In this document: in pieces, positions 18,347 to 25,514 of the stretch | Layout: every line of letters starts with the position of its first letter | Numbering within the stretch: the first letter of the stretch is position 1 | Assembly: GCF_040702995.1 (NCBI RefSeq) | Contig: NZ_CP159992.1 | Coordinates: forward strand, 955,501 to 1,019,500 | Direction: 5' to 3' | Source of the DNA: Paenibacillus sp. AN1007 | Lineage (GTDB): Bacteria; Bacillota; Bacilli; Paenibacillales; Paenibacillaceae | Length of the DNA stretch: 64,000 nucleotides | Program-made: the position numbers and the translations under genes | The notes under the pieces: generated by a model | Told to the model about the DNA's origin: nothing | The model's database searches: none | What the model saw: only the letters and a program-made list of their open reading frames with translations

Positions 18347-19063
18347 ATGAGCAGGAAAAGTAGATTCCAGCGTTTCGGATGGTCTGCCGCAGGTATGCTG
18401 CTTGGTCTTATCTTATTTGCGCTCCCAGCATCTGCAGCCTGGAATGATACATATCAAGGATACGCCACCTATACGGGCTCCGGTTACTCAGGTGGTGCTG
18501 TGCTGCTTGATCCGATTCCGGCAGACATGAAGATTACAGCACTCAATCCGTATCAGCTCAATTATAACGGGGTCAAAGCAGCTTTAGCTGGAGCCTATCT
18601 GGAAGTTCAGGGACCCAAAGGCAAAACTGTAGTATATGTAACGGATCTGTACCCGGAAGGAGCCAGTGGAGCACTGGACCTTTCGCCTAACGCGTTTAAC
18701 CAGATCGGCGATCCCCAAGCCGGGAAGATCGATGTCAGCTGGAAGGTTGTCAAAGCTCCGATTGAAGGGAATGTATCTTACCGGATCAAGGAAGGCAGCA
18801 GTCAGTGGTGGGCAGCCATTCAGGTCCGCAATCATAAATATCCGGTGCTGAAGTTTGAAGTGAAACAGAAGGACGGTTCATGGCTTAGTCTGGAGAAACA
18901 AGATTATAACCATTTCCTTGGCACCGGGCTGGGTAAGGAGAAATTAAGTATTCGGATCACCGATATTCGTGGTAAAGTGGTGTATGACACCATTCCGGCT
19001 CTGCCGAATGATGGATCGGGTGGTGCAGCCATTGTACCGGGTCACGTACAGTTCCCGGATTAA
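18347..19063 (+). CDS. yoaJ: secreted bacterial expansin, YoaJ/EXLX1-like
   Basis: The 238-aa product has a signal peptide (cleavage near ALPASA-AW), a double-psi beta-barrel D1 domain (WNDTYQGYATYTGSGYSGGA, then TDLYPEGASGALDLS with the two conserved Asp) and a D2 carbohydrate-binding domain with the exposed WW pair in SSQWWAAIQVRN. In YoaJ these Asp and aromatic residues are needed for wall binding and loosening. It slackens plant cell-wall cellulose-matrix contacts without hydrolysis and helps root colonisation. AAGGAGG at 18331-18337 sets the ATG at 18347. It is a single gene, bracketed by the operator-like repeat and a terminator. Confidence 0.92.
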   Translation: MSRKSRFQRFGWSAAGMLLGLILFALPASAAWNDTYQGYATYTGSGYSGGAVLLDPIPADMKITALNPYQLNYNGVKAALAGAYLEVQGPKGKTVVYVTDLYPEGASGALDLSPNAFNQIGDPQAGKIDVSWKVVKAPIEGNVSYRIKEGSSQWWAAIQVRNHKYPVLKFEVKQKDGSWLSLEKQDYNHFLGTGLGKEKLSIRITDIRGKVVYDTIPALPNDGSGGAAIVPGHVQFPD

Positions 19064-19107
19064 TGGATATGCGGCATAAAATAAGGATGATCATAGATGA
19101 ATCTTAA

Positions 19108-19132
19108 AGTCGTACATCGTACGGCTTTTTTT
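19108..19132 (+). terminator. rho-independent terminator after the expansin gene
   Basis: GTCGTAC (19109-19115) pairs with GTACGGC (19119-19125, one G-U pair) across an ATC loop and is followed by seven T. Confidence 0.8.
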
Positions 19133-19302
19133 GATGCAGAAAAAGGAGCGCACATATGCGAGATGATTCGCCTTCCTATAAAACAGCACATTGATATTGG
19201 AAGGTCAAGTAAACCGATGAATGGGGTAATCATAAATAGAGAAGAGTATGAGAATAACCCATCACAAGTCACTCCATTTCTTAGAAAAGGCAGGGATTTT
19301 AT

Positions 19303-20229
19303 ATGAAAGCAATTGTGATTGAAGCATTTGGCGGACCGGAACAATTAAAAGAAAAGGAAGTGCAGAAGCCGGCATGCGGTGTGAATCAGGTATTGATCCG
19401 CACACATGCAGCGTCTGTGAATCCAGTTGACTTCAAAATAAGACAAGGTCATCTGAAGGAGGCAGCAGATCAGCTGCCAATGATTCTGGGTGGTGACGTG
19501 GCAGGTACTGTAGTCCAAGCAGGATCGAACGTTACCCGTTTCAGAGAAGGGGATCGTGTATTTGCCCGCCCGCGTCAATTCGGAACCTATGCGGAATACG
19601 TTGCTGTAGATGCAGATATTGTGGCCCGCATTCCTGAGCAGCTGAGCTTTGAAGAGGCGGCGGCCATTCCGCTCGCTGCAATGACAGCTTGGCAGGCGCT
19701 GGTTGATCATGGTCGTTTGGGCAAAGGTCAGAAGGTTCTCATTCATGCAGGTGCGGGTGGAGTAGGGACTTATGCGATCCAGATCGCCAAATCTTTGGGT
19801 GCTGAAGTGGCTTCTACCGCGAGTGCAGGGAATGAAGATTTATTACGCTCGCTCGGTGTGGACCATTTCATTAACTACAAAGAACAGGACTTCTCTCAAG
19901 TTCTCTCCGATTACGATGTTGTATTGGATACGATGGGTGGCGACATCCAGCGGAACAGCTTCAAGGTATTGAAATCTGGCGGGCGTCTAATCTCTCTTGT
20001 GGAACAGCCGGATGAAGAGCTGGCGAAGGAAGAGGGTGTAACGGGCAGCGTGTTTATGATGGAGCCGAAGGGAGACCAGCTTGAACAGTTGGCTGAGCTT
20101 GCTGCGGATGGGAAGCTGAGATCGATTATTGATGGAACATATCCACTGACTGAACAGGGCCTGCGTGATGCTCACGAAAAAAGTGAATCGCATCATACAC
20201 GGGGCAAACTGGTTATAACCGCAAATTAG
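19303..20229 (+). CDS. zinc-independent NADP quinone oxidoreductase, MDR family
   Basis: This 308-aa medium-chain reductase has a GroES-like N-terminal domain (MKAIVIEAFGGPEQL, VNPVDFKIRQG, GGDVAGTV) and a Rossmann domain with AGAGGVGTYAIQIAK. It lacks the Cys cluster of zinc alcohol dehydrogenases, which places it with zeta-crystallin-like quinone or enone reductases. It probably reduces quinones or alpha,beta-unsaturated carbonyls with NADPH. It is a single gene between two terminators. Confidence 0.88.
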   Translation: MKAIVIEAFGGPEQLKEKEVQKPACGVNQVLIRTHAASVNPVDFKIRQGHLKEAADQLPMILGGDVAGTVVQAGSNVTRFREGDRVFARPRQFGTYAEYVAVDADIVARIPEQLSFEEAAAIPLAAMTAWQALVDHGRLGKGQKVLIHAGAGGVGTYAIQIAKSLGAEVASTASAGNEDLLRSLGVDHFINYKEQDFSQVLSDYDVVLDTMGGDIQRNSFKVLKSGGRLISLVEQPDEELAKEEGVTGSVFMMEPKGDQLEQLAELAADGKLRSIIDGTYPLTEQGLRDAHEKSESHHTRGKLVITAN

Positions 20230-20255
20230 TTTAATCAAATTACATGAATCACACG

Positions 20256-20283
20256 CCGTTCTCCACACAGAGAACGGTTTTTC
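20256..20283 (+). terminator. rho-independent terminator
   Basis: CCGTTCTC (20256-20263) pairs with GAGAACGG (20270-20277) and is followed by TTTTT, just after the quinone oxidoreductase gene. Confidence 0.9.
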
Positions 20284-20457
20284 TCTGCTTTTCGCTGTAA
20301 GCAGCCTGCTGCACAGCGTAATTTTGCTTGCTGCGGCGGAGAATCAGTCTTATCATGCACTCCCTCTCTACGAAAAGAAAATCATTATGTTCACCAATAC
20401 GCAGCATTGAGATATAATAGGAGAAATTTATTCCATTCTGCATATGAGGTGAAACAG

Positions 20458-21195
20458 ATGACGAACGAACTTATTCAAGCCATTCAGGTGTTAAAAGAAA
20501 AAAAATGGGTAGATCTTACCCATACTTTCGGCCCGGAATCTCCGCATTTCTCTGCTTTTGATGCTGCGCAGTTCGATACACTGTTTAACCATGATCAGGG
20601 ATTCTTCGCCCAAAGCTTCAAGTTCCCGGGTCAATACGGCACTCATCTGGATGCGCCAATCCATTTCGTGCGTGATACACGCTACCTGGATGAGTTGGGA
20701 CTCAAGGAGCTTGTGCTGCCTCTCGTCGTCATTGATCAGTCCGAGGCTGTGAAGAACAATCCCGACTTTGCCTTGGAAGTGGAGCACATTGTTGAATTTG
20801 AGAAAGAGCATGGCAGAATCGAAGCAGACAGCTTCGTGGCGCTCCGAACCGATTGGAGCAAACGCTGGCCGAACCATCAAGATTTTGACAACAAAGATGC
20901 TGACGGGAACAACCATGCGCCGGGATGGTCTGTAGCGGCGTTAACATTTCTGTTCGAGGAACGGAACATTAAAGCGATCGGCCATGAAACGTTTGATACG
21001 GATGCTGCAGTCGATTATCAGAAAAATGGGGCTCTATTAGCCGAGTATTATGTGCTTGCTCAGGATACATATCAAGTAGAACTGTTAACGAATCTGGATC
21101 AGGTTCCAGCGAAAGGCGCCGTAATCTTCAATATCGTTCCGAAAGCGGAAAAAGCATCCGGATTTCCCGTGCGGTCATTTGCCATTCTGCCCTAA
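20458..21195 (+). CDS. cyclase / kynurenine-formamidase-like metal hydrolase
   Basis: The 245-aa product carries the cyclase-family metal motif H-x-D-x-P-x-H in YGTHLDAPIHF, with VDLTHTFGP at the N-terminus and a later IGHETFDTD segment. The family includes kynurenine formamidase and isatin hydrolase, using Mn or Zn to open amide or lactam bonds. No kynurenine-pathway genes are nearby, so the substrate is open. A GAGGTG site six bases before the ATG at 20458 is preferred to an upstream ATG 17 codons earlier. Confidence 0.85.
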   Translation: MTNELIQAIQVLKEKKWVDLTHTFGPESPHFSAFDAAQFDTLFNHDQGFFAQSFKFPGQYGTHLDAPIHFVRDTRYLDELGLKELVLPLVVIDQSEAVKNNPDFALEVEHIVEFEKEHGRIEADSFVALRTDWSKRWPNHQDFDNKDADGNNHAPGWSVAALTFLFEERNIKAIGHETFDTDAAVDYQKNGALLAEYYVLAQDTYQVELLTNLDQVPAKGAVIFNIVPKAEKASGFPVRSFAILP

Positions 21196-21241
21196 TTGTG
21201 CATCGATACCAAGCTGTAGTAAATATATGTAGTGAATCAGG

Positions 21242-21265
21242 GGAGGCTTGTTTGGCCTCCTCTTT
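21242..21265 (+). terminator. rho-independent terminator after the cyclase gene
   Basis: GGAGGC (21242-21247) pairs with GCCTCC (21255-21260), with a short T-rich tail. It lies between two convergent genes. Confidence 0.75.
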
Positions 21266-21288
21266 CAGTTATGAACGATAAACTCTAT

Positions 21289-21492
21289 TTACTCATGATT
21301 CGAAGAGGAATCGGAGCCGAATCGCTCCGAAATACTTTTCTGAATTTTCCGCCGCCGCAACCACCGCTTGAATACACCTTCATCTTTGCGTTCCTGCAAT
21401 GTTTCCTTCATGCCCTGAATCATGAACTCCGATCGGCGTCTGTCATCACGGCTGATTTTGCGTAATTCCTTAATAAATTTGTCATCCATCAT
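21289..21492 (-). CDS. 67-aa charged helical protein, unknown
   Basis: The frame encodes a highly charged, probably all-helical 67-aa protein (MMDDKFIKELRKISRDDRRR; later KRWLRRRKIQKSISERFG) with no signal or membrane segment. The ATG at 21492 has a GAGG site six bases away. It is convergent with the cyclase gene and divergent from the next. No family is recognised; the basic central stretch might bind nucleic acid, but that is a guess. Confidence 0.6.
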   Translation of the reverse strand: MMDDKFIKELRKISRDDRRRSEFMIQGMKETLQERKDEGVFKRWLRRRKIQKSISERFGSDSSSNHE

Positions 21493-21700
21493 ATTATGCC
21501 TCGCTCATTCAGTATATAAGCATATTATACCGAACATACGTTCTTTTATCAAGTTTTACCATCTGGACAGGTTCTTGTACTGCTGCTGGTGAGAAGGAGC
21601 ACAGGATAATGTCTCGGTTTGTGAGAGAATGGGATCACAAGGTGTACGGTTTATCAGTCGGGTAACCAATTTAAAATGGAATAGAAGGGGGCACTCTCAT

Positions 21701-21949
21701 ATGACGCAGCGCACAACTCCATCATATCTGCTTGCAGCAATGCATGGTTTGCTTGGAATAGGGGCAGTCGCCGGAGGGTTAATGCTGATGATAGATCCAT
21801 CTGGGAAAATGCTGAACATACCTGCTTCACTGCTGGAAAAATCCCCTTTCACTCATTTTTTAATTCCTGGAATGATCCTGTTTCTGATGCTCGGCGTACT
21901 TCCCCTGCTGATTTGTGCTGCTCTCTTACGTCGCTGGTATACCTTGTGA
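21701..21949 (+). CDS. 82-aa membrane protein with two TM segments
   Basis: From the ATG at 21701 (AGAAGGGGG site about ten bases before) the protein has two hydrophobic segments (LLAAMHGLLGIGAVAGGLML and FLIPGMILFLMLGVLPLLIC) separated by about 25 polar residues. An upstream in-frame ATG 24 codons earlier lacks a ribosome-binding site. Function unknown; a small integral membrane protein. Confidence 0.65.
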   Translation: MTQRTTPSYLLAAMHGLLGIGAVAGGLMLMIDPSGKMLNIPASLLEKSPFTHFLIPGMILFLMLGVLPLLICAALLRRWYTL

Positions 21950-21998
21950 GCAGTGGAGAAGGTGTACTTTGATGAGAACATTAGACATTCTTTTTATA

Positions 21999-22027
21999 TT
22001 GACAAAGAAACGTTTGGTCTGCATACT
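21999..22027 (+). promoter_or_regulatory. SigA-type promoter of the MFS gene
   Basis: TTGACA (21999-22004), 17-base spacer, CATACT (22022-22027). Transcription would start near 22034, immediately before the palindrome at 22038. Confidence 0.6.
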
Positions 22028-22037
22028 TACGATATAA

Positions 22038-22049
22038 ACTTTATAAAGT
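22038..22049. promoter_or_regulatory. 12-bp palindrome just downstream of the MFS promoter
   Basis: ACTTTATAAAGT is a perfect palindrome at about +5 to +16 of the predicted transcript, a good place for a repressor. The ROK-type regulator encoded downstream is the obvious candidate, by inference only. Confidence 0.4.
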
Positions 22050-22095
22050 GCATTAATTAAGTTATGACAGACACATTATGAAAGGAGATCTGCTG

Positions 22096-23295
22096 TTGAC
22101 AACCTGGTTTTTAATTATCATCTACTTGGCATTTATCAGTTTGGGGCTCCCGGATTCTCTTTTGGGTTCGTCATGGCCGGTCATATGGCCTGAGATTGAA
22201 TCTTCGGTTGGCGCTGCAGGCCTGGTCTCTATGATTACTGCTGCTGGAACCATCGTCTCGAGTCTCGCCAGCGGATATATGGTCCGCAAATTGGGCACAG
22301 GCAGTATTACCTTATTAAGCTGTTTGCTCACTGCGGTTTCCCTGCTTGGATTCTCCATAGCCCCTTCTCTGGTTTGGTTCATTATATTGGCTGTCCCGCT
22401 TGGACTAGGTGCAGGTGCGGTGGATGCGGCGCTGAATCATTATGTGGCAGAGCACTACGGGCCCCATCATATGAACTGGCTGCATTGTTTCTGGGGTGTA
22501 GGTGCAGCGACGGGGCCCTTCATCATGGCAGCATCTATTACGGGTCAGCATTCCTGGAGAGGCGGCTACACAGCCGTTGCCCTTATTCAATTCGGTCTCG
22601 TAGTGGTGCTTCTGCTGACCCTGCCATTGTGGAAACGTGTGGCGGCGACCCGCTCAAAGCCGGACCTGCCGAGCATCAAGCCAAGGGAGGAAATGGACAA
22701 AGTTTTACCGACTAAGCTCCTGAATATAAAAGGGGTTAGACCTACCCTTGTTGTTTTTATGCTCTATTGCGGCGTTGAAATGACTGTTGGGCTGTGGGGA
22801 GCCAGCTATCTCGTCGGCACAAGAAATGTATCTGCAGAAACGGCTGCCAGCTGGATATCGCTCTATTATGGGGGGATCACGTTAGGAAGGTTAATTACGG
22901 GCTTTATTACATTAAAGATCTCTAATCTCCTGCTCATCCGCTTCGGTCAATGGACGACGATCGCCGGCGGCATTGTTCTGCTGCTTCCCCTGCCTCCGGT
23001 GTTCGCTGCAGGTGGACTAATACTGATCGGCCTCGGTCTGGCTCCAATCTATCCCGGACTTCTGCATGAAACTCCCACCCGGTTCGGTAAAGGGAGTGCA
23101 GCCAGACTCATGGGTTACCAGATGGCGGTTGCTTATACCGGAACTACGCTGCTTCCGCCGCTGTTTGGACTGCTGGCATCGCATACAGGAACGGCCTCTT
23201 TTCCAATGGTTGTCCTGGTCATGTTTGTTCTGATGCTGATCTGTGCAGAGACGGTTAACCGTTTAATCGTGAAACCACAGCAAGCAGGGAGGTGA
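22096..23295 (+). CDS. MFS transporter, FucP/sugar-permease-like
   Basis: About 399 aa with 12 hydrophobic segments: FLIIIYLAFISLGLPDSLLG at the N-terminus and a loop-2 region with SGYMVRKLGTGSI after TM2. LGLGAGAVDAALNHYVAEHY in TM4 is typical of fucose/glucose permease-like MFS proteins. An ATG lies at 22078, but AAAGGAG at 22081-22087 falls inside that extension and is eight bases before the TTG at 22096, so the TTG is preferred. A 38-aa membrane peptide and a ROK-type regulator follow. Probably a sugar importer or exporter; the substrate is unknown. Confidence 0.85.
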   Translation: MTTWFLIIIYLAFISLGLPDSLLGSSWPVIWPEIESSVGAAGLVSMITAAGTIVSSLASGYMVRKLGTGSITLLSCLLTAVSLLGFSIAPSLVWFIILAVPLGLGAGAVDAALNHYVAEHYGPHHMNWLHCFWGVGAATGPFIMAASITGQHSWRGGYTAVALIQFGLVVVLLLTLPLWKRVAATRSKPDLPSIKPREEMDKVLPTKLLNIKGVRPTLVVFMLYCGVEMTVGLWGASYLVGTRNVSAETAASWISLYYGGITLGRLITGFITLKISNLLLIRFGQWTTIAGGIVLLLPLPPVFAAGGLILIGLGLAPIYPGLLHETPTRFGKGSAARLMGYQMAVAYTGTTLLPPLFGLLASHTGTASFPMVVLVMFVLMLICAETVNRLIVKPQQAGR

Positions 23296-23300
23296 GAAGG

Positions 23301-23417
23301 ATGGCTTATGTCATTATGGCCTTCATTATCTGGGCAGGTGTTTATGTGAATATGGCCTTGTCCAAAGAACCGATGGAGGTACAACCTGTACGATCCATAA
23401 AGGATCTGTTTGAATGA
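23301..23417 (+). CDS. 38-aa single-pass membrane protein coupled to the MFS gene
   Basis: GGGAGGTGAG overlaps the MFS stop codon and precedes an ATG at 23301. The 38-codon frame begins MAYVIMAFIIWAGVYVNMAL, one membrane segment, and ends in a charged tail (VRSIKDLFE). Position, coupling and site make it likely to be translated. It may be an accessory peptide of the transporter; no family is recognised. Confidence 0.6.
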   Translation: MAYVIMAFIIWAGVYVNMALSKEPMEVQPVRSIKDLFE

Positions 23418-23521
23418 GCGTTATGTGTTGAAGCGTTGTATTATGTTATGATATGAAAAGGAATATATAACATGAATACGATTGCTTTGGTCTTTTGAAC
23501 CGGGCTGGAAACGAGAGGCAT

Positions 23522-24529
23522 ATGAGAAAAGCTAATGCTACAATGATGAAACACATCAATATGAATAATGTGCGTGAAGTCATGCAGCAGATCGGAACTG
23601 CAACGAAACCACAGCTCGCTTCGTTAACCAGTCTCAGCGTGGTCACAATTAACGCACTGATTCAGGAGTTATGCGACGGTGGAGAACTGATTCAGGATAA
23701 AATCGTGCCTTCCAATGGCGGTCGTCCTGCCCAGGCATATCGATATAATTTTAACTATAAGCTCGCGCTTGTTCTGTCCATGAAAGAGATGAGAGGTCAG
23801 CAGTTAATCTCGGCCTCGGTAATTAATCTTGAGAATGAGGTTGTAATGAAGGAAGAGAGCCTCCTGCCTGTTTTTGATAAAGAGCATGTGCTGCATCTCA
23901 TTGCACGTTTCACAGCAGCAAATCCTTCCATCCAGATGATCGGCATGGGAATCCCGGGGCAGGCCGTAGATGGGGACATTACCGTGAGCAGTCATGAGGA
24001 GCTTATTCACTCCCAATTGATTCGGGAGATTGAGGATAAGTTCCAGATGAAAGTACTCGTAGAGAATGATGTGAATGCCGCGATCAGCGGATATTGTACA
24101 CAGCATGCCAATCTTCAGGAGCAGAGTGTGGCAGGCATTTATTTTCCGCATCGTTATCCGCCAGGTATGGGGATGGTGCTGAACGGACAGATCATTCGTG
24201 GCAAAAATGGCATGTTTGGAGAGATCAAGTATCTTCCGTACTCCCCTGATTGGAAGCAGGAAATGAGTAAGAAGGATTTTATAAACCAGGTATGCCGGAC
24301 GCTGCACACGGTTAATGCCGTTGCGGCCCCACATCAGATTGTAGTCTATCAGGAACGGGTGGAGAAACAAGAATTGGACTTGGCATGGAGACAGTACACC
24401 GAAGAACACACGATGCCGACTCTGCCGGAGATCGTTCATCAGGACGCGTTCCAGGATGATTTTAATACGGGATTAAAAGAAATGGTTCTTCAAACGTTGA
24501 AGTCTTCCATTTTATCGGATGCTTTATGA
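23522..24529 (+). CDS. ROK-family transcriptional regulator lacking the zinc motif
   Basis: The 335-aa product has an N-terminal winged helix (about 10-75: NMNNVREVMQQIGTATKPQL, LTSLSVVTINALIQELCDGG) as in XylR/NagC-type ROK repressors. A sugar-kinase-like fold follows (GMGIPGQAVDG, VLVENDVNAAISGY, GKNGMFGEIKYLP). The usual CxCGxxGCxE zinc motif and the His of GExGH are missing, and the protein is shorter than most ROK regulators. It should bind DNA and perhaps a sugar. It lies behind the MFS transporter it may control. Start at ATG 23522 with a modest AGAGG site; a TTG nine codons earlier is possible. Confidence 0.8.
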   Translation: MRKANATMMKHINMNNVREVMQQIGTATKPQLASLTSLSVVTINALIQELCDGGELIQDKIVPSNGGRPAQAYRYNFNYKLALVLSMKEMRGQQLISASVINLENEVVMKEESLLPVFDKEHVLHLIARFTAANPSIQMIGMGIPGQAVDGDITVSSHEELIHSQLIREIEDKFQMKVLVENDVNAAISGYCTQHANLQEQSVAGIYFPHRYPPGMGMVLNGQIIRGKNGMFGEIKYLPYSPDWKQEMSKKDFINQVCRTLHTVNAVAAPHQIVVYQERVEKQELDLAWRQYTEEHTMPTLPEIVHQDAFQDDFNTGLKEMVLQTLKSSILSDAL

Positions 24530-24559
24530 TCCGCAGAACGAGTTCTGTGGATTTTTTTG
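24529..24559 (+). terminator. rho-independent terminator after the ROK gene
   Basis: ATCCGCAGAA (24529-24538) pairs with TTCTGTGGAT (24543-24552) and is followed by a T tract, right at the gene end. Confidence 0.88.
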
Positions 24560-24667
24560 CACTGCAGGAACCGAAAATGAGCTTACGAAAACCCGTTGTT
24601 GACATGGAACCAGTTACAAGGAGTACGATCATATCATGAGAGAGACGCCATCTGCACACTTATTAAA

Positions 24668-24691
24668 TATAATTTATAAAGATAAATTATA
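24668..24691. promoter_or_regulatory. perfect AT-only 10-bp inverted repeat
   Basis: TATAATTTAT (24668-24677), spacer AAAG, ATAAATTATA (24682-24691). It lies 118 bases before the O-acetyltransferase start and shares the word TTATAAAGTG with the palindrome region before the MFS gene. It could be an operator or an AT-rich chance dyad. Confidence 0.4.
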
Positions 24692-24809
24692 AAGTGGTGA
24701 ATGAGCAGGAAGAAACGATTGGTATTACGCTCTCTGTCTGCATCTTTAATTCAATTGGAGGGACACATGATGGATCTGCAGGAACAAGGAATAGATGAGG
24801 AGAAGCACA

Positions 24810-25451
24810 ATGCGTGAAGAAGAGAGAATGATGAAGGGCATGTTATTTAATCCGGCTGACCCGGACTTAAAGACAGTAAAGCGGCGGGCTCACGATCTCA
24901 GCCAGCGTTACAGTCAGACCTTTGAGGAGCAGACGGAGGAAAGACAGCAGATATTACAGCGGTTGGTGGGGGAAATGGGGGAGGGCGGATATATACAAGG
25001 CCCCATATTCTTTCATTACGGCGTGCATACCCGGATTGGCCGCCGCTTCTTCGGTAATTACAATCTGACTATACAGGATGATGCGCAGGTGACGATCGGA
25101 GATTACACCAGCTTTGGGCCCAACGTCACCATCGTGACGCCTGTTCATCCTTTGATCGCAAGTGAGCGGAGACAGATGCTGGATCAGCATGGCGAATTGA
25201 AATCACTCTGTTACGCCAAACCTGTTACGATTGGTAACGATGTATGGCTGTCCGCGAATGTTACCGTGTGCGGGGGTGTAACCATTGGTGACGGCTGTGT
25301 CATTGGAGCAGGCAGTGTGGTTACACGTGATATTCCGCCGCATTCGCTTGCAGCAGGTGTGCCGTGCAGAGTCATGCGCAGCATTACCGAAGCGGACAGC
25401 ATGCGGAATTACCCCGATATTTTGGCGGACTGCCAAGTGCCGGAATCATAG
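24810..25451 (+). CDS. maltose/galactoside O-acetyltransferase-like, left-handed beta-helix
   Basis: The 213-aa product has the Mac N-terminal helices (MKGMLFNPADPDLKTVKRRA) and a hexapeptide-repeat beta-helix (IGDYTSFGPNVTIVTPVHPL with the catalytic His, IGNDVWLSANVTVCGGVTIG, IGAGSVVTRDIPPHSLAAG). It transfers acetyl from acetyl-CoA to sugars such as maltose or galactosides, often as detoxification. GAGGAG seven bases before the ATG at 24810 is better placed than the ATG at 24795. A bidirectional terminator follows. Confidence 0.88.
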   Translation: MREEERMMKGMLFNPADPDLKTVKRRAHDLSQRYSQTFEEQTEERQQILQRLVGEMGEGGYIQGPIFFHYGVHTRIGRRFFGNYNLTIQDDAQVTIGDYTSFGPNVTIVTPVHPLIASERRQMLDQHGELKSLCYAKPVTIGNDVWLSANVTVCGGVTIGDGCVIGAGSVVTRDIPPHSLAAGVPCRVMRSITEADSMRNYPDILADCQVPES

Positions 25452-25452
25452 G

Positions 25453-25503
25453 AAAAAGGGTGCCACCAGGATCAGTAGAAGATTGATCGGCGGCACCCTT
25501 TTG
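25453..25503. terminator. bidirectional terminator
   Basis: AAAAAGGGTGCC (25453-25464) pairs with GGCACCCTTTT (25492-25502); it serves the acetyltransferase gene and the convergent binding-protein gene. Confidence 0.88.
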
Positions 25504-25514
25504 CGTTCAGGTGT

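Noticed and set aside
19097..19306. 69-codon frame overlapping the start of the quinone oxidoreductase gene
   Set aside because: Its first codons contain the expansin terminator hairpin and T run, it lacks a good ribosome-binding site, and its product resembles nothing.
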